From: Rhodanobacter sp. L36
GTDB lineage: Bacteria > Pseudomonadota > Gammaproteobacteria > Xanthomonadales > Rhodanobacteraceae
Direction: 5' to 3'
Length of the DNA: 64,000 nt
NCBI RefSeq assembly: GCF_009765755.1
Contig: NZ_LMUV01000003.1
Span: 38,661-102,660 of the forward strand
A program made the position numbers and the translations under genes. The notes below the pieces were generated by a model, which saw only the letters and a program-made list of their open reading frames with translations, did no database searches and was not told where the DNA came from. Position 1 is the stretch's first letter; each line of letters begins with the position of its first letter. Positions 1-10,323 of the stretch are shown piece after piece.

Positions 1-168
1 TCGATCATCGTGCTGATGGGCGCCGAGCTCACGCGCGGTCTGGCGGACGCGCGCGGCAAGCCGATCCGGCCGAATGCACACGCGGTGGAAATCCGCGCCA
101 CGGTGGTCGAGAAACCTGCCGCTTCCGCGTCAATCGATGACGCGAAAGGTCCGGCCGACGCTCGCTGA
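1..168 (+). CDS. C-terminal end of a YihY/BrkB-like inner-membrane protein (partial)
   Basis: The first 55 codons are open in frame 1 and end with TGA at 166-168; the start lies before the window. The fragment begins SIIVLMGAELTRGLADARGK. A hydrophobic stretch running into GAELTR resembles the last transmembrane helix of YihY/virulence factor BrkB family proteins, followed by a polar cytoplasmic tail rich in Ala and Asp. Function of that family is not settled. Only the tail is visible, so the family call is a tentative resemblance; that the frame is coding is more secure because of its codon pattern. Confidence 0.5.
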   Translation, partial: SIIVLMGAELTRGLADARGKPIRPNAHAVEIRATVVEKPAASASIDDAKGPADAR

Positions 169-301
169 GTCGCGCCGCCCGTGTGAAGGTCGCTGGGCGG
201 CCGTTCGCACAAACCGCATCACGTCGCGGTTCGCGCCGCGAATGGCCGGGGACGCATCGCTGCGAGTGCATCGTTGGCAAGGCAATTGCATTGACCTAAG
301 C

Positions 302-556
302 ATGAGCGACCACGCCTACGACATCAGTCATCTCCTCGACCTCGACACGATCAAGGGCGAGCTCAATGAATTGCGCATCGTGCGTACACCACCACCCTCA
401 CAGCAGGCACCCGTCATGAAATCGAACAAGAGCAGCGTTGCCGAAGCGCAGGATGCACTCGCGCGCGAACTGATGGGCGCCGCGGTCATCCACGAAGCGC
501 TGATCCGCCAGTACCTGAGCGTCGCGCCATCGGATCAGGACGCCGGCATTCACTGA
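302..556 (+). CDS. Small hypothetical protein (84 aa)
   Basis: ATG at 302 opens an 84-residue frame ending just before a strong terminator. The same frame is open further upstream to 74, but that part reads as Arg-rich shadow sequence, so the internal ATG (MSDHAYDISHLLDLDTIK) is preferred. The product is soluble and acidic at the N-terminus, with a predicted amphipathic helical C-terminal half (AQDALARELMGAAVIHEALI). No signal peptide, membrane segment or recognised domain is seen. Function unknown. The downstream hairpin supports a transcribed plus-strand gene. Confidence 0.5.
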   Translation: MSDHAYDISHLLDLDTIKGELNELRIVRTPPPSQQAPVMKSNKSSVAEAQDALARELMGAAVIHEALIRQYLSVAPSDQDAGIH

Positions 557-577
557 GCCATGTAACGAATCAAAAAG

Positions 578-604
578 AAAAGCCCGGGTTTGCCCGGGCT
601 TTTT
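578..604. terminator. Bidirectional intrinsic terminator
   Basis: An 8-bp perfect GC-rich stem (AGCCCGGG / CCCGGGCT) closes a 4-base loop. It is flanked by an A-run on the left (572-580) and TTTT on the right, so it can act on both strands. It separates the small plus-strand gene from the convergent acyl-CoA dehydrogenase gene. Confidence 0.87.
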
Positions 605-626
605 ATTGCGTGAAGATCGAACGTCG

Positions 627-2402
627 TCAGACGATCATCGGCAGCGTGTCGATGCCCGCTTCGATCGCCGCCTGATGTGTGAGGCAACGCGGCAGGATGC
701 GCGCGAAGTAGAACGTGGCGGTGTCGCGCTTCGCCTGCTTGAACGCAGTGGACTGCATGCCGGCCTCGGCGGCAACGACACTGCGCGCCCATAGATACGC
801 AAGTGCGACGTAGCCGGAGTAGTAAAGGTAATCCACCGCGGCCGCGCCGAGTTCTTCCGGGTTTGCCTGTGCGCGTTGCGCAAGCGCCATCGTCGTGTCG
901 CCCCATGCTTTGGTGTAGACGGCGAGCGGACCAACGAATGCGCGCAGCGATTCGTCATGCACATGCTGCTGGCAGAACGCGCTGATCTCCTCGAGGAAAT
1001 GCTTCAGGCCAACACCTTGCAACTGCAGAATCTTGCGACCCAGCAAGTCGGCGGCCTGGATGCCGGTGGTGCCTTCGTACAGCGTGATGATGCGGGCATC
1101 GCGTACGAACTGTTCCATGCCGTTCTCGGCGATGTAGCCATGACCGCCGTAAATCTGCAGCGCTTCCTTGGTGCATTCCTGCGCCAGCTCGGTGACGACG
1201 CCTTTGGCGATCGGAATGAGGAACGCGACCAGCTCGCCGGCTTTCTTGCGCGTGGCTTCATCGCTGGCGCGCGATTCGATGTCCGTCTGCAACGCCGTGT
1301 AGAGAACCAGCGCGCGCGAACCTTCGACGAAAGCGCGCTGGGTCAGCAGCATGCGCCGCACGTCCGGTTGTACGAGCAGGTTGTCGGCGGGCTTGTCCGG
1401 GAATTTCGCGCCGGACAAAGAGCGCGACTGCAGACGCTCGCGTGCGTAGTTGAGGCTGTTCTGCAGCGCGCGTTCGGCCAGCGCCAGCCCTTGTACGCCA
1501 ACGGAAAGCCGCGCGGCATTCATCATGGTGAACATTGCCATCAGGCCTTTGTTCGGCTGGCCGATCAGATAACCCTCGGCGCCATCGAGGTTGATCACGC
1601 AGGTGGAGCACGCGTGGATGCCCATCTTGTGTTCGATCGCGCCGGCGGTGACGGTGTTGCGTTCGCCGAGCGAACCGTCTTCGTTGACCTTGAATTTCGG
1701 CACGATGAACATCGAGATGCCGCGACTGCCCGCAGGTGCATCCGGCAAACGCGCCAGCACCAGGTGCACGATGTTTTCGGTGAGGTCGTGCTCGCCCGCG
1801 CTGATGAAAATCTTGGTGCCGCTGATTTTGTACGCCTCGTCGCCCGATGGTTCGGCGCGCGTTTTCAACAGGCCGAGATCGGAGCCGGCCTGCGGTTCGG
1901 TGAGGCACATGGTGCCGGTCCAGCGGCCTTCGATGATCGGCTTCATGTAGCGCTCGCGCTGCCATTCCTCGCCGTGCATTTCCATCGCGTGCGTGGCGCC
2001 TTCGGACAGCAGCGGGTAGAGGCTCCAGGCAAGATTGCCCGACTGGAAAATTTCGGTGGTCGCGGTGCCGAGTACGCCGGGCAGCGCCTGTCCGCCGTAT
2101 TTTTCGGGATTGGTCAGGCCGGTCCAGCCACCTTCGGCGAATTGCTTGAACGCCTGCTTGAAACCTTTCGGCGTGGTCACCGTCTGGGTAGCCTTGTCGT
2201 AGTGGCAACCTTCCTCGTCCGCAGGGCCGTTGGTCGGCGCGAGCAACTGTTCGCTGAGACGGCCCGCTTCCTCGAGCACCGCATCGAGCAGGTCGCGCGA
2301 ATGCGCGTCGCCACCTTGCAACGACATCAGTGTTTTCTCGGCGCCCAGCACATCAAACAGGGCGAAGCGCAGATCGTCGAGCGGAGCCTTGTATGCGGTC
2401 AT
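627..2402 (-). CDS. Acyl-CoA dehydrogenase (long FadE-like/DmdC-like type)
   Basis: This 591-residue flavoenzyme should carry out FAD-dependent alpha,beta-dehydrogenation of an acyl-CoA, a step of fatty-acid or related acyl-CoA oxidation in the cytoplasm. The central domain has the FAD/substrate motif (TGTMCLTEPQAGSDLG, about residues 163-178). A conserved YGGHGYI and the YEGTTGIQAADL segment follow; the Glu there is in the usual catalytic-base position. The extra C-terminal helical region (about 460-591) marks the ~600-residue class with an acyl-CoA dehydrogenase C-terminal domain, as in DmdC and several FadE paralogs. Substrate cannot be told. It stands upstream of a small lipoprotein gene in the same direction only loosely, and ends against the terminator at 578-604. 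Confidence 0.94.
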   Translation of the reverse strand: MTAYKAPLDDLRFALFDVLGAEKTLMSLQGGDAHSRDLLDAVLEEAGRLSEQLLAPTNGPADEEGCHYDKATQTVTTPKGFKQAFKQFAEGGWTGLTNPEKYGGQALPGVLGTATTEIFQSGNLAWSLYPLLSEGATHAMEMHGEEWQRERYMKPIIEGRWTGTMCLTEPQAGSDLGLLKTRAEPSGDEAYKISGTKIFISAGEHDLTENIVHLVLARLPDAPAGSRGISMFIVPKFKVNEDGSLGERNTVTAGAIEHKMGIHACSTCVINLDGAEGYLIGQPNKGLMAMFTMMNAARLSVGVQGLALAERALQNSLNYARERLQSRSLSGAKFPDKPADNLLVQPDVRRMLLTQRAFVEGSRALVLYTALQTDIESRASDEATRKKAGELVAFLIPIAKGVVTELAQECTKEALQIYGGHGYIAENGMEQFVRDARIITLYEGTTGIQAADLLGRKILQLQGVGLKHFLEEISAFCQQHVHDESLRAFVGPLAVYTKAWGDTTMALAQRAQANPEELGAAAVDYLYYSGYVALAYLWARSVVAAEAGMQSTAFKQAKRDTATFYFARILPRCLTHQAAIEAGIDTLPMIV

Positions 2403-2427
2403 GTCTGTTCCTTGGATGAAAGATGCG

Positions 2428-2907
2428 TCAGCGATAGGTGTCGGGAATGCCAGGCACTGGCGAGAGCCGGTCGTCGCCGCTGAAATCGAAATCGCGCCGG
2501 GCTTTTTCCTGCTCGGGCTTGGCGCTGGTGCTGCCGGCCACGTGATAACCGACGGAGCCGGCGCTGCCTTTGCCGGCGATCGACTTGAGCGCCTGCGTCA
2601 TGTCACGGGTCGGCAGCACATCGACGTCGAGCACGTCGCCGGCGAGCGTGGGAATGTCGCGCACGAAATTCGCGTGCAACCGCACCGGCAACAGCGACTC
2701 GACCTGCAACTGGCCGTCGAGCGAACGGAAGTCCATCTCGCCGTAGCTGTTGTTCTGGATGCGCAACGTCAGCCGCCACTGGCCGCCGGGCAGCACCTTC
2801 AACTGCTGAATGCTCACGGTGGGCGGAAACACGCTTTTCTTCGGTGGTCCGCAAGCAATCAGGCCTAGGGCCAGCAGGGCGGCGGGAATCCAGCGCAACA
2901 GACGCAT
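2428..2907 (-). CDS. LEA type 2-like lipoprotein
   Basis: A 159-residue protein starts with a lipoprotein signal (MRLLRWIPAALLALGLIACG; lipobox LIAC, Cys19), so it should be anchored in the envelope. The mature part contains a single beta-rich domain reading LTLRIQNNSYGEMDFRSLDG. This resembles the water-stress/LEA2 fold (NN-type loops and an alternating hydrophobic pattern), which is common in gammaproteobacterial lipoproteins of unknown role. The C-terminal ~40 residues are charged and probably disordered. It lies 25 bp upstream of the acyl-CoA dehydrogenase on the same strand and could share its transcript. The LEA2 assignment is by pattern only. Confidence 0.72.
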   Translation of the reverse strand: MRLLRWIPAALLALGLIACGPPKKSVFPPTVSIQQLKVLPGGQWRLTLRIQNNSYGEMDFRSLDGQLQVESLLPVRLHANFVRDIPTLAGDVLDVDVLPTRDMTQALKSIAGKGSAGSVGYHVAGSTSAKPEQEKARRDFDFSGDDRLSPVPGIPDTYR

Positions 2908-3208
2908 GTCGGCTCTCCAAACGATCGTTTGAACGCCGATTCTAACCGCGTTTGGGACAAGGGTTGGTAGTGCCGCTGTTGCGCGAGGAGTTCGGCGACT
3001 CTTGCTCTCATCTCGATGACATCGCGTGGTATCGAAACCCGAATAGAAGCGACCGGAAATTCACGATCATTGCGCGACCCCGCACGGACCATTCTGCGAC
3101 GTTGTATGTGATCCCGCATGCCGTGATCATCATTGTGCGTGGCACGGCAAGGTTTCGCGGTCATCCACAAACAGGCATCATCTCCGTTCACCCATCAGGA
3201 TTTGCCGC
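2908..3208. other. Divergent intergenic region
   Basis: About 300 bp between the divergent lipoprotein and SET-domain genes. Open frames across it are Arg/His-rich and look like chance. It must hold both promoters, but no convincing -35/-10 pair or operator could be picked out. No hairpin terminator or RNA gene was seen. Confidence 0.4.
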
Positions 3209-3676
3209 ATGTCTCGACGTTTTGTTGCCCGCCGCTCGCCGATTCACGGCAACGGCGTATTCGCCACCGCACCGATCGCCAAGGGTGAGGAAATCATCGA
3301 GTACAAGGGCACGTTGCGTACCCATGACGAGACCGACGAGCTCTACGGAGATGGCGGCGAAACCGGCCACACGTTTTTGTTCACGCTCAACGACGACTAC
3401 ATCGTCGACGCCAACGTCAAAGGCAACAGCGCGCGCTGGATCAATCACAGTTGCGCGCCGAATTGTCGCGCGGTGATCGAGGAAAGTGCCAACGGCAATC
3501 CACGTCGCGACAAGGTCAAGATCGAGTCGATCCGCAGCATCAAGGCCGGTGAGGAACTCACCTACAACTACGGCATCGTGCTCGAAGTCGCACACACCGC
3601 GCGGCTCAAGAAACTGTGGAAGTGCCTGTGCGGTTCGCCCAAGTGCACCGGTACGTTGCTGCAACCCAAGCCCTGA
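3209..3676 (+). CDS. SET-domain protein lysine methyltransferase-like protein with post-SET motif
   Basis: This 155-residue protein is almost entirely a SET domain, which transfers methyl groups from S-adenosylmethionine to protein lysines. Visible hallmarks are the N-terminal SPIHGNGVFA motif (residues ~10-19), ARWINHSCAPNC (about 75-86, the NHSC motif of the AdoMet site), and GEELTYNYG (about 115-123, with the catalytic-site Tyr). The C-terminal post-SET-like cysteines CLCGSPKC, together with the Cys of NHSC, could bind zinc. SET proteins are well known in eukaryotes and occur in bacteria such as Chlamydia and Xanthomonadaceae. The bacterial substrate is generally unknown. It stands alone, convergent with glpK. 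Confidence 0.92.
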   Translation: MSRRFVARRSPIHGNGVFATAPIAKGEEIIEYKGTLRTHDETDELYGDGGETGHTFLFTLNDDYIVDANVKGNSARWINHSCAPNCRAVIEESANGNPRRDKVKIESIRSIKAGEELTYNYGIVLEVAHTARLKKLWKCLCGSPKCTGTLLQPKP

Positions 3677-3726
3677 ACAAGCGCGCGGCGTGAAGCAGGC
3701 GATCGGCGCGGCGATGGACTATCGGC

Positions 3727-6743
<3,017 letters not shown>

Positions 6744-6791
6744 CACCGTTCCCGAGCGTGCGTTTTCGCCGATGGTAGCGTGCGCGACGTT

Positions 6792-8831
6792 TCAATCTTC
6801 TTCCGCGTGCGGCTTCCACGCTTCGCTCAATTGCTTCTGCACGCCCGGCGGCACTGGTTCGTAGTGACTGAGGTCGAGGCTGTAGCGGCCGCGGCCGCCG
6901 GTCATCGATTTGAGCTCGGTGGGGTAGTCGATGAGTTCGGCGAGCGGCGCCTGCGCCTTGATCACCAGCTCGCCGCCGCGTTGCGCGTCGGTGCCGAGAA
7001 TGCGCGCGCGCTTGCCGGCAAGTCCGCCGGTGACGTCGCCGACGTTGTGCTCGGGGATCGCCACTTCCATATTGACGATCGGCTCGAGCACGAGTGGCTT
7101 CGCCTTGGCGACCGCATCGAGAAATGCTTTCCTGCCGGCACTGACGAAGGCGACCTCTTTCGAATCCACGGCGTGATGCTTGCCGTCGTAAACAGTCACG
7201 CGCAGATCCTGCAGCGGAAACCCGGCAATCGCGCCGTGCTCCATCGCCTGGCGCACGCCTTTCTCGATCGCTGGCAGGAACTGGCCGGGAATGACGCCGC
7301 CTTTCACCGCATCGACGAACTCGAAACCCGCGCCGCGATCGAGCGGTTCCACGCGCAGGAATACTTCGCCGAACTGGCCGGCGCCGCCGCTCTGCTTCTT
7401 GTGCCGGTGATGACCTTCGGCTGGTGCGCCGATGGTTTCGCGATAGGCGATGCGCGGCGGGTGCGTGGTCACGTCCACGCCGTAACGGTCGCGCATGCGC
7501 TCCAGCATGATCTTCAGATGCAGATCGGACAGGCCACGCGCCACTGTTTCGTTGAGCTCCTTGTGATGCTCGACGCGAAAGCACGGATCCTCTTCGGCGA
7601 GCCGCGTCAGCGCGTTGGAAAGTTTCTGCTCATTGCCGCGGTGCGCGGATTCCAGCGCGAGTCCGTACATCGGCGAGGGATACGAAAGCGGCGCGAGCGT
7701 GATGCGGTCTTCGTCGTGCGAGTCGTGCAGCACCGCATCGAAATGGATGTCTTCCACCTTCGCCACCGCGACAATGTCGCCGGCCACCGCCGATTCGATC
7801 TCCCGATGCGTCTTGCCCTGCAGACGAAACAGATGGCCTACCTTGAACGGCTTGCGGCCATCGTCGATCAGTAGCTGGCTGTCGCGGCGGATGGTGCCCT
7901 GCCAGATGCGGAACACCGCCAGTTTGCCGACGAACGGATCGTTGACGATCTTGAACACATCGGCGATCACGTGGCTGTCCGGATCGGCATTGATCAACAG
8001 CGTCGTGCCGTCGCTGCGTACGAACGGCGGTGGATTGCCTTCGGCCGGATTCGGCAGCAACCGCGACACCACATCAAGCAGTTCCTGCACGCCTGCGCCG
8101 GTGCGCGCGCTGACGAAACAGATGGGGACGAGGTGACCTTCGCGCAGGCATTGCTCGAACGCGTCGTGCAATTGCTGTGGCGTCAGCGCGCTTTCGCCGG
8201 CGTCGAGATACGCGCCCATTGTCGTCTCGTTGATCTCGACGACTTGATCGAGGATACGCTGGTGCGCTTCGGCGAGCGAGGAGAAATCAGTCGCGCCTTC
8301 GCTGTGGAAGAAGCAATCCAGCACGCGCCTGCCGCGACCACTCGGCAAATTCACCGGCAGGCATTCGCTGCCGAATTCCTCGCGCAATGAGTCGACCAGT
8401 GCTGCGAGATTCGCGCCATCGAAATCGATCTTGTTGATCACCAGCACGCGTGCGAGACCGCGCTGCTTCGCGTGCATCATCATGCGTCGCGTGCCGTGCT
8501 CGATGCCGTTGATCGCGTTGACCACCGCCGCGACGGTTTCGACCGCCGCGAGCGCGGACAATGTCGGCCCGCGGAAATCCGCATAGCCTGCAGTGTCGAT
8601 GAGATTGACGTGGCAGCCGTCGCGATCGATGTGCGCCACGCAGCTGTCGATGGAATGCGAGCGCGATTTCTCCTGGCCGTCGGTATCGGACACGGTGTTG
8701 CCGCGCTCGACCGTGCCGGCCGTCTGGATCGCGCCGCCGGCAACCAGCAGTGCTTCGAACAAGGTGGTTTTACCGACGCCGGCGTGACCGGTGAAAGCGA
8801 TGTTGCGGATGGATTCCATGGAATGCGACAC
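6792..8831 (-). CDS. Elongation factor G-like translational GTPase (FusA2-type)
   Basis: An EF-G paralog of about 679 residues. The GTPase domain has AFTGHAGVGKTTLFEALL (G1), DTAGYADF (G3) and NKID (G4). Domains II-V follow, including a domain IV segment (SGGAGQFGEVFLRVEPLDRG) and a domain V end rich in GGRGRYSL. It diverges clearly from canonical FusA and stands away from the str operon, as EF-G-like paralogs often do. Its exact role (recycling or a stress-specific function) is unknown. GTG at 8831 is chosen because GAGGGAGG lies 8 nt upstream. The ATG at 8819 has no such site but remains possible. Confidence 0.9.
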   Translation of the reverse strand: MSHSMESIRNIAFTGHAGVGKTTLFEALLVAGGAIQTAGTVERGNTVSDTDGQEKSRSHSIDSCVAHIDRDGCHVNLIDTAGYADFRGPTLSALAAVETVAAVVNAINGIEHGTRRMMMHAKQRGLARVLVINKIDFDGANLAALVDSLREEFGSECLPVNLPSGRGRRVLDCFFHSEGATDFSSLAEAHQRILDQVVEINETTMGAYLDAGESALTPQQLHDAFEQCLREGHLVPICFVSARTGAGVQELLDVVSRLLPNPAEGNPPPFVRSDGTTLLINADPDSHVIADVFKIVNDPFVGKLAVFRIWQGTIRRDSQLLIDDGRKPFKVGHLFRLQGKTHREIESAVAGDIVAVAKVEDIHFDAVLHDSHDEDRITLAPLSYPSPMYGLALESAHRGNEQKLSNALTRLAEEDPCFRVEHHKELNETVARGLSDLHLKIMLERMRDRYGVDVTTHPPRIAYRETIGAPAEGHHRHKKQSGGAGQFGEVFLRVEPLDRGAGFEFVDAVKGGVIPGQFLPAIEKGVRQAMEHGAIAGFPLQDLRVTVYDGKHHAVDSKEVAFVSAGRKAFLDAVAKAKPLVLEPIVNMEVAIPEHNVGDVTGGLAGKRARILGTDAQRGGELVIKAQAPLAELIDYPTELKSMTGGRGRYSLDLSHYEPVPPGVQKQLSEAWKPHAEED

Positions 8832-9019
8832 GATGCGACCCTCCCTCTGGGAGCACGGCCTCGTGGCATGAGCGGCGTATGAAAGCGTGTGCCGCAGGAG
8901 GCCGCGCGTTGACGGCTGACGATGGCGGGCCGTCATGGTCGTCCTTCGCATGCGAGGGGAGGGCGGTCATGGCGGAAGCGGCGAGATGCCGCCCGCCTAG
9001 CCTTGAGCCAACCACCGAC
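8832..9019. other. Divergent intergenic region before TonB-like gene 1
   Basis: The sequence between the EF-G-like gene and the TonB-like gene. The frame of the downstream gene stays open through it, but the translation is Cys/Arg/Pro-rich and does not look coding up to about position 9210. It must hold promoters for both directions. None could be picked with confidence, and no riboswitch consensus was found. Confidence 0.35.
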
Positions 9020-10216
9020 ATGGTCAAGCTGCACTGCGGGGAACCGCGACCGTGCCGCAGCGGTCTGCTGGGAGCGCCGACACAACGTGATTTGCAGTCG
9101 CACAGGATTCAAGCACGATGCGGCATCCTGCAGATCTTTCACAGCAAACGATACGAGAGCCGCAACCAACTCCCCAGCGACAACCCGCCGTTCCCCGATT
9201 CCCCCATCTACACAAGAGGCCTCGTCATCGTTCAGCCGCCGCAGGTCGAACATCATCGCTGGACACCGTCGGACCTCGCGCCGAAGGAACACGGGCTGAC
9301 GCCGCTCGACGCGTCGACGCGCGCGTTGCTGCGACAGATGCACTGGCGCAAGTCGCCGCGCGATCGTCGACAGGTGTGGCTGGGTTTGATCGTGGCCGTG
9401 CTGCTGCACGCGGTGTTCATCGTGGTGATCTGGCGCGAGATGCGTCCACCGCTGATCGCCGGCACATCACATGCACCGGTGGAAGAAGCGCTGCAGGTTC
9501 GCTTCATCTCGTTCACGCCGACACCTTCCGCACCGATACCGCAGACGCCGCCGCAACCGCCGTCGCCTTCGTTGCCACCGAAGCATGTCGTTGTCGCGCG
9601 TGTTCCACCGCCGCCGCGAAAGGTCGAGACGCCTGCGAAAGATGCGATGGTCATACAGTCGCCGACACCGAAACCCGCACCCACGGCGGTGCTGTTCGAC
9701 AGGAACGGTCAACCGCTGCTGCCATCCGCCACCACCGAACAACCGGACGCGCCGACGCCGGGTTACGTGCAGCGCATGCCGCAAGGCGACACCGCGGTGA
9801 TGAATCACGACAACCCGATCAAGTATCAGGAGACGCGTTTCGATGGAAGTTGGGTCAGGGGCAATGCGGTTGATCAGGCGCTGCAGAAAGTGGTCGACAA
9901 AGCCACGGTGAAAAAAACCGTGCGTCTGCCCGGCGGCGTGCGTGTGCATTGCGCGGTGTTTCTGCTGTTCGGCGGATGCGGCGGTGAAGCGCCATCGCCA
10001 CCTTCGGCGAAAGACGGCGACGAACGCCTCAGCATGGCGCCGGCCAAGTCGCTGGCGCCGCCGCCGCATCCACCCACGCCACCGGACATCGAGACATGCA
10101 TCGGCCTGTATCGCGACGGTCAACCGCTTGCCTGGGGTTGCCCGGTCGACACGCCGAACCGTGCGATCGACGAAGAAGCACGCGAACGTGCCCCGGATGT
10201 GCAGGGCCATCGCTGA
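9020..10216 (+). CDS. Proline-rich TonB-like envelope protein, copy 1
   Basis: Architecture: a short cytoplasmic N-terminus, one transmembrane helix (VWLGLIVAVLLHAVFIVVIW), a long Pro-rich periplasmic spacer, and a C-terminal domain (ETRFDGSWVRG...VKKTVRLPGGVRVHCAVF). The layout is like TonB or other envelope-spanning proteins, but the C-terminal domain is not a recognisable TonB fold. The next gene is a paralog: TRFD...W, VKKT/VKHT, LPGG/LPRGLRV-C and LAPAK-like segments line up. The start is unresolved. The ATG at 9020 is in frame, but convincing coding character begins near 9227 (an ATC codon after AAGAGG), and the next ATG is at 9338. Function unknown. Confidence 0.7.
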   Translation: MVKLHCGEPRPCRSGLLGAPTQRDLQSHRIQARCGILQIFHSKRYESRNQLPSDNPPFPDSPIYTRGLVIVQPPQVEHHRWTPSDLAPKEHGLTPLDASTRALLRQMHWRKSPRDRRQVWLGLIVAVLLHAVFIVVIWREMRPPLIAGTSHAPVEEALQVRFISFTPTPSAPIPQTPPQPPSPSLPPKHVVVARVPPPPRKVETPAKDAMVIQSPTPKPAPTAVLFDRNGQPLLPSATTEQPDAPTPGYVQRMPQGDTAVMNHDNPIKYQETRFDGSWVRGNAVDQALQKVVDKATVKKTVRLPGGVRVHCAVFLLFGGCGGEAPSPPSAKDGDERLSMAPAKSLAPPPHPPTPPDIETCIGLYRDGQPLAWGCPVDTPNRAIDEEARERAPDVQGHR

Positions 10217-10323
10217 AACTTTCTGGCGTTACGCGCGCCATCGTCTGACGCGCGCCATGCACGCGCTCCGCGCTGTGCGCAGCTTCATGCGGAACGCCGG
10301 TGGCGCCCGTTACACTTCTTCGC

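Noticed and set aside
74..301. Upstream extension of the small gene at 302-556
   Set aside because: The open frame to 74 overlaps the end of the YihY-like gene and is Arg-rich; the ATG at 302 starts a normal-looking protein.
8832..9230. Possible riboswitch (cobalamin-like) before the TonB-like gene
   Set aside because: GC-rich hairpin-like text was noticed, but no B12-box or other aptamer consensus is present.
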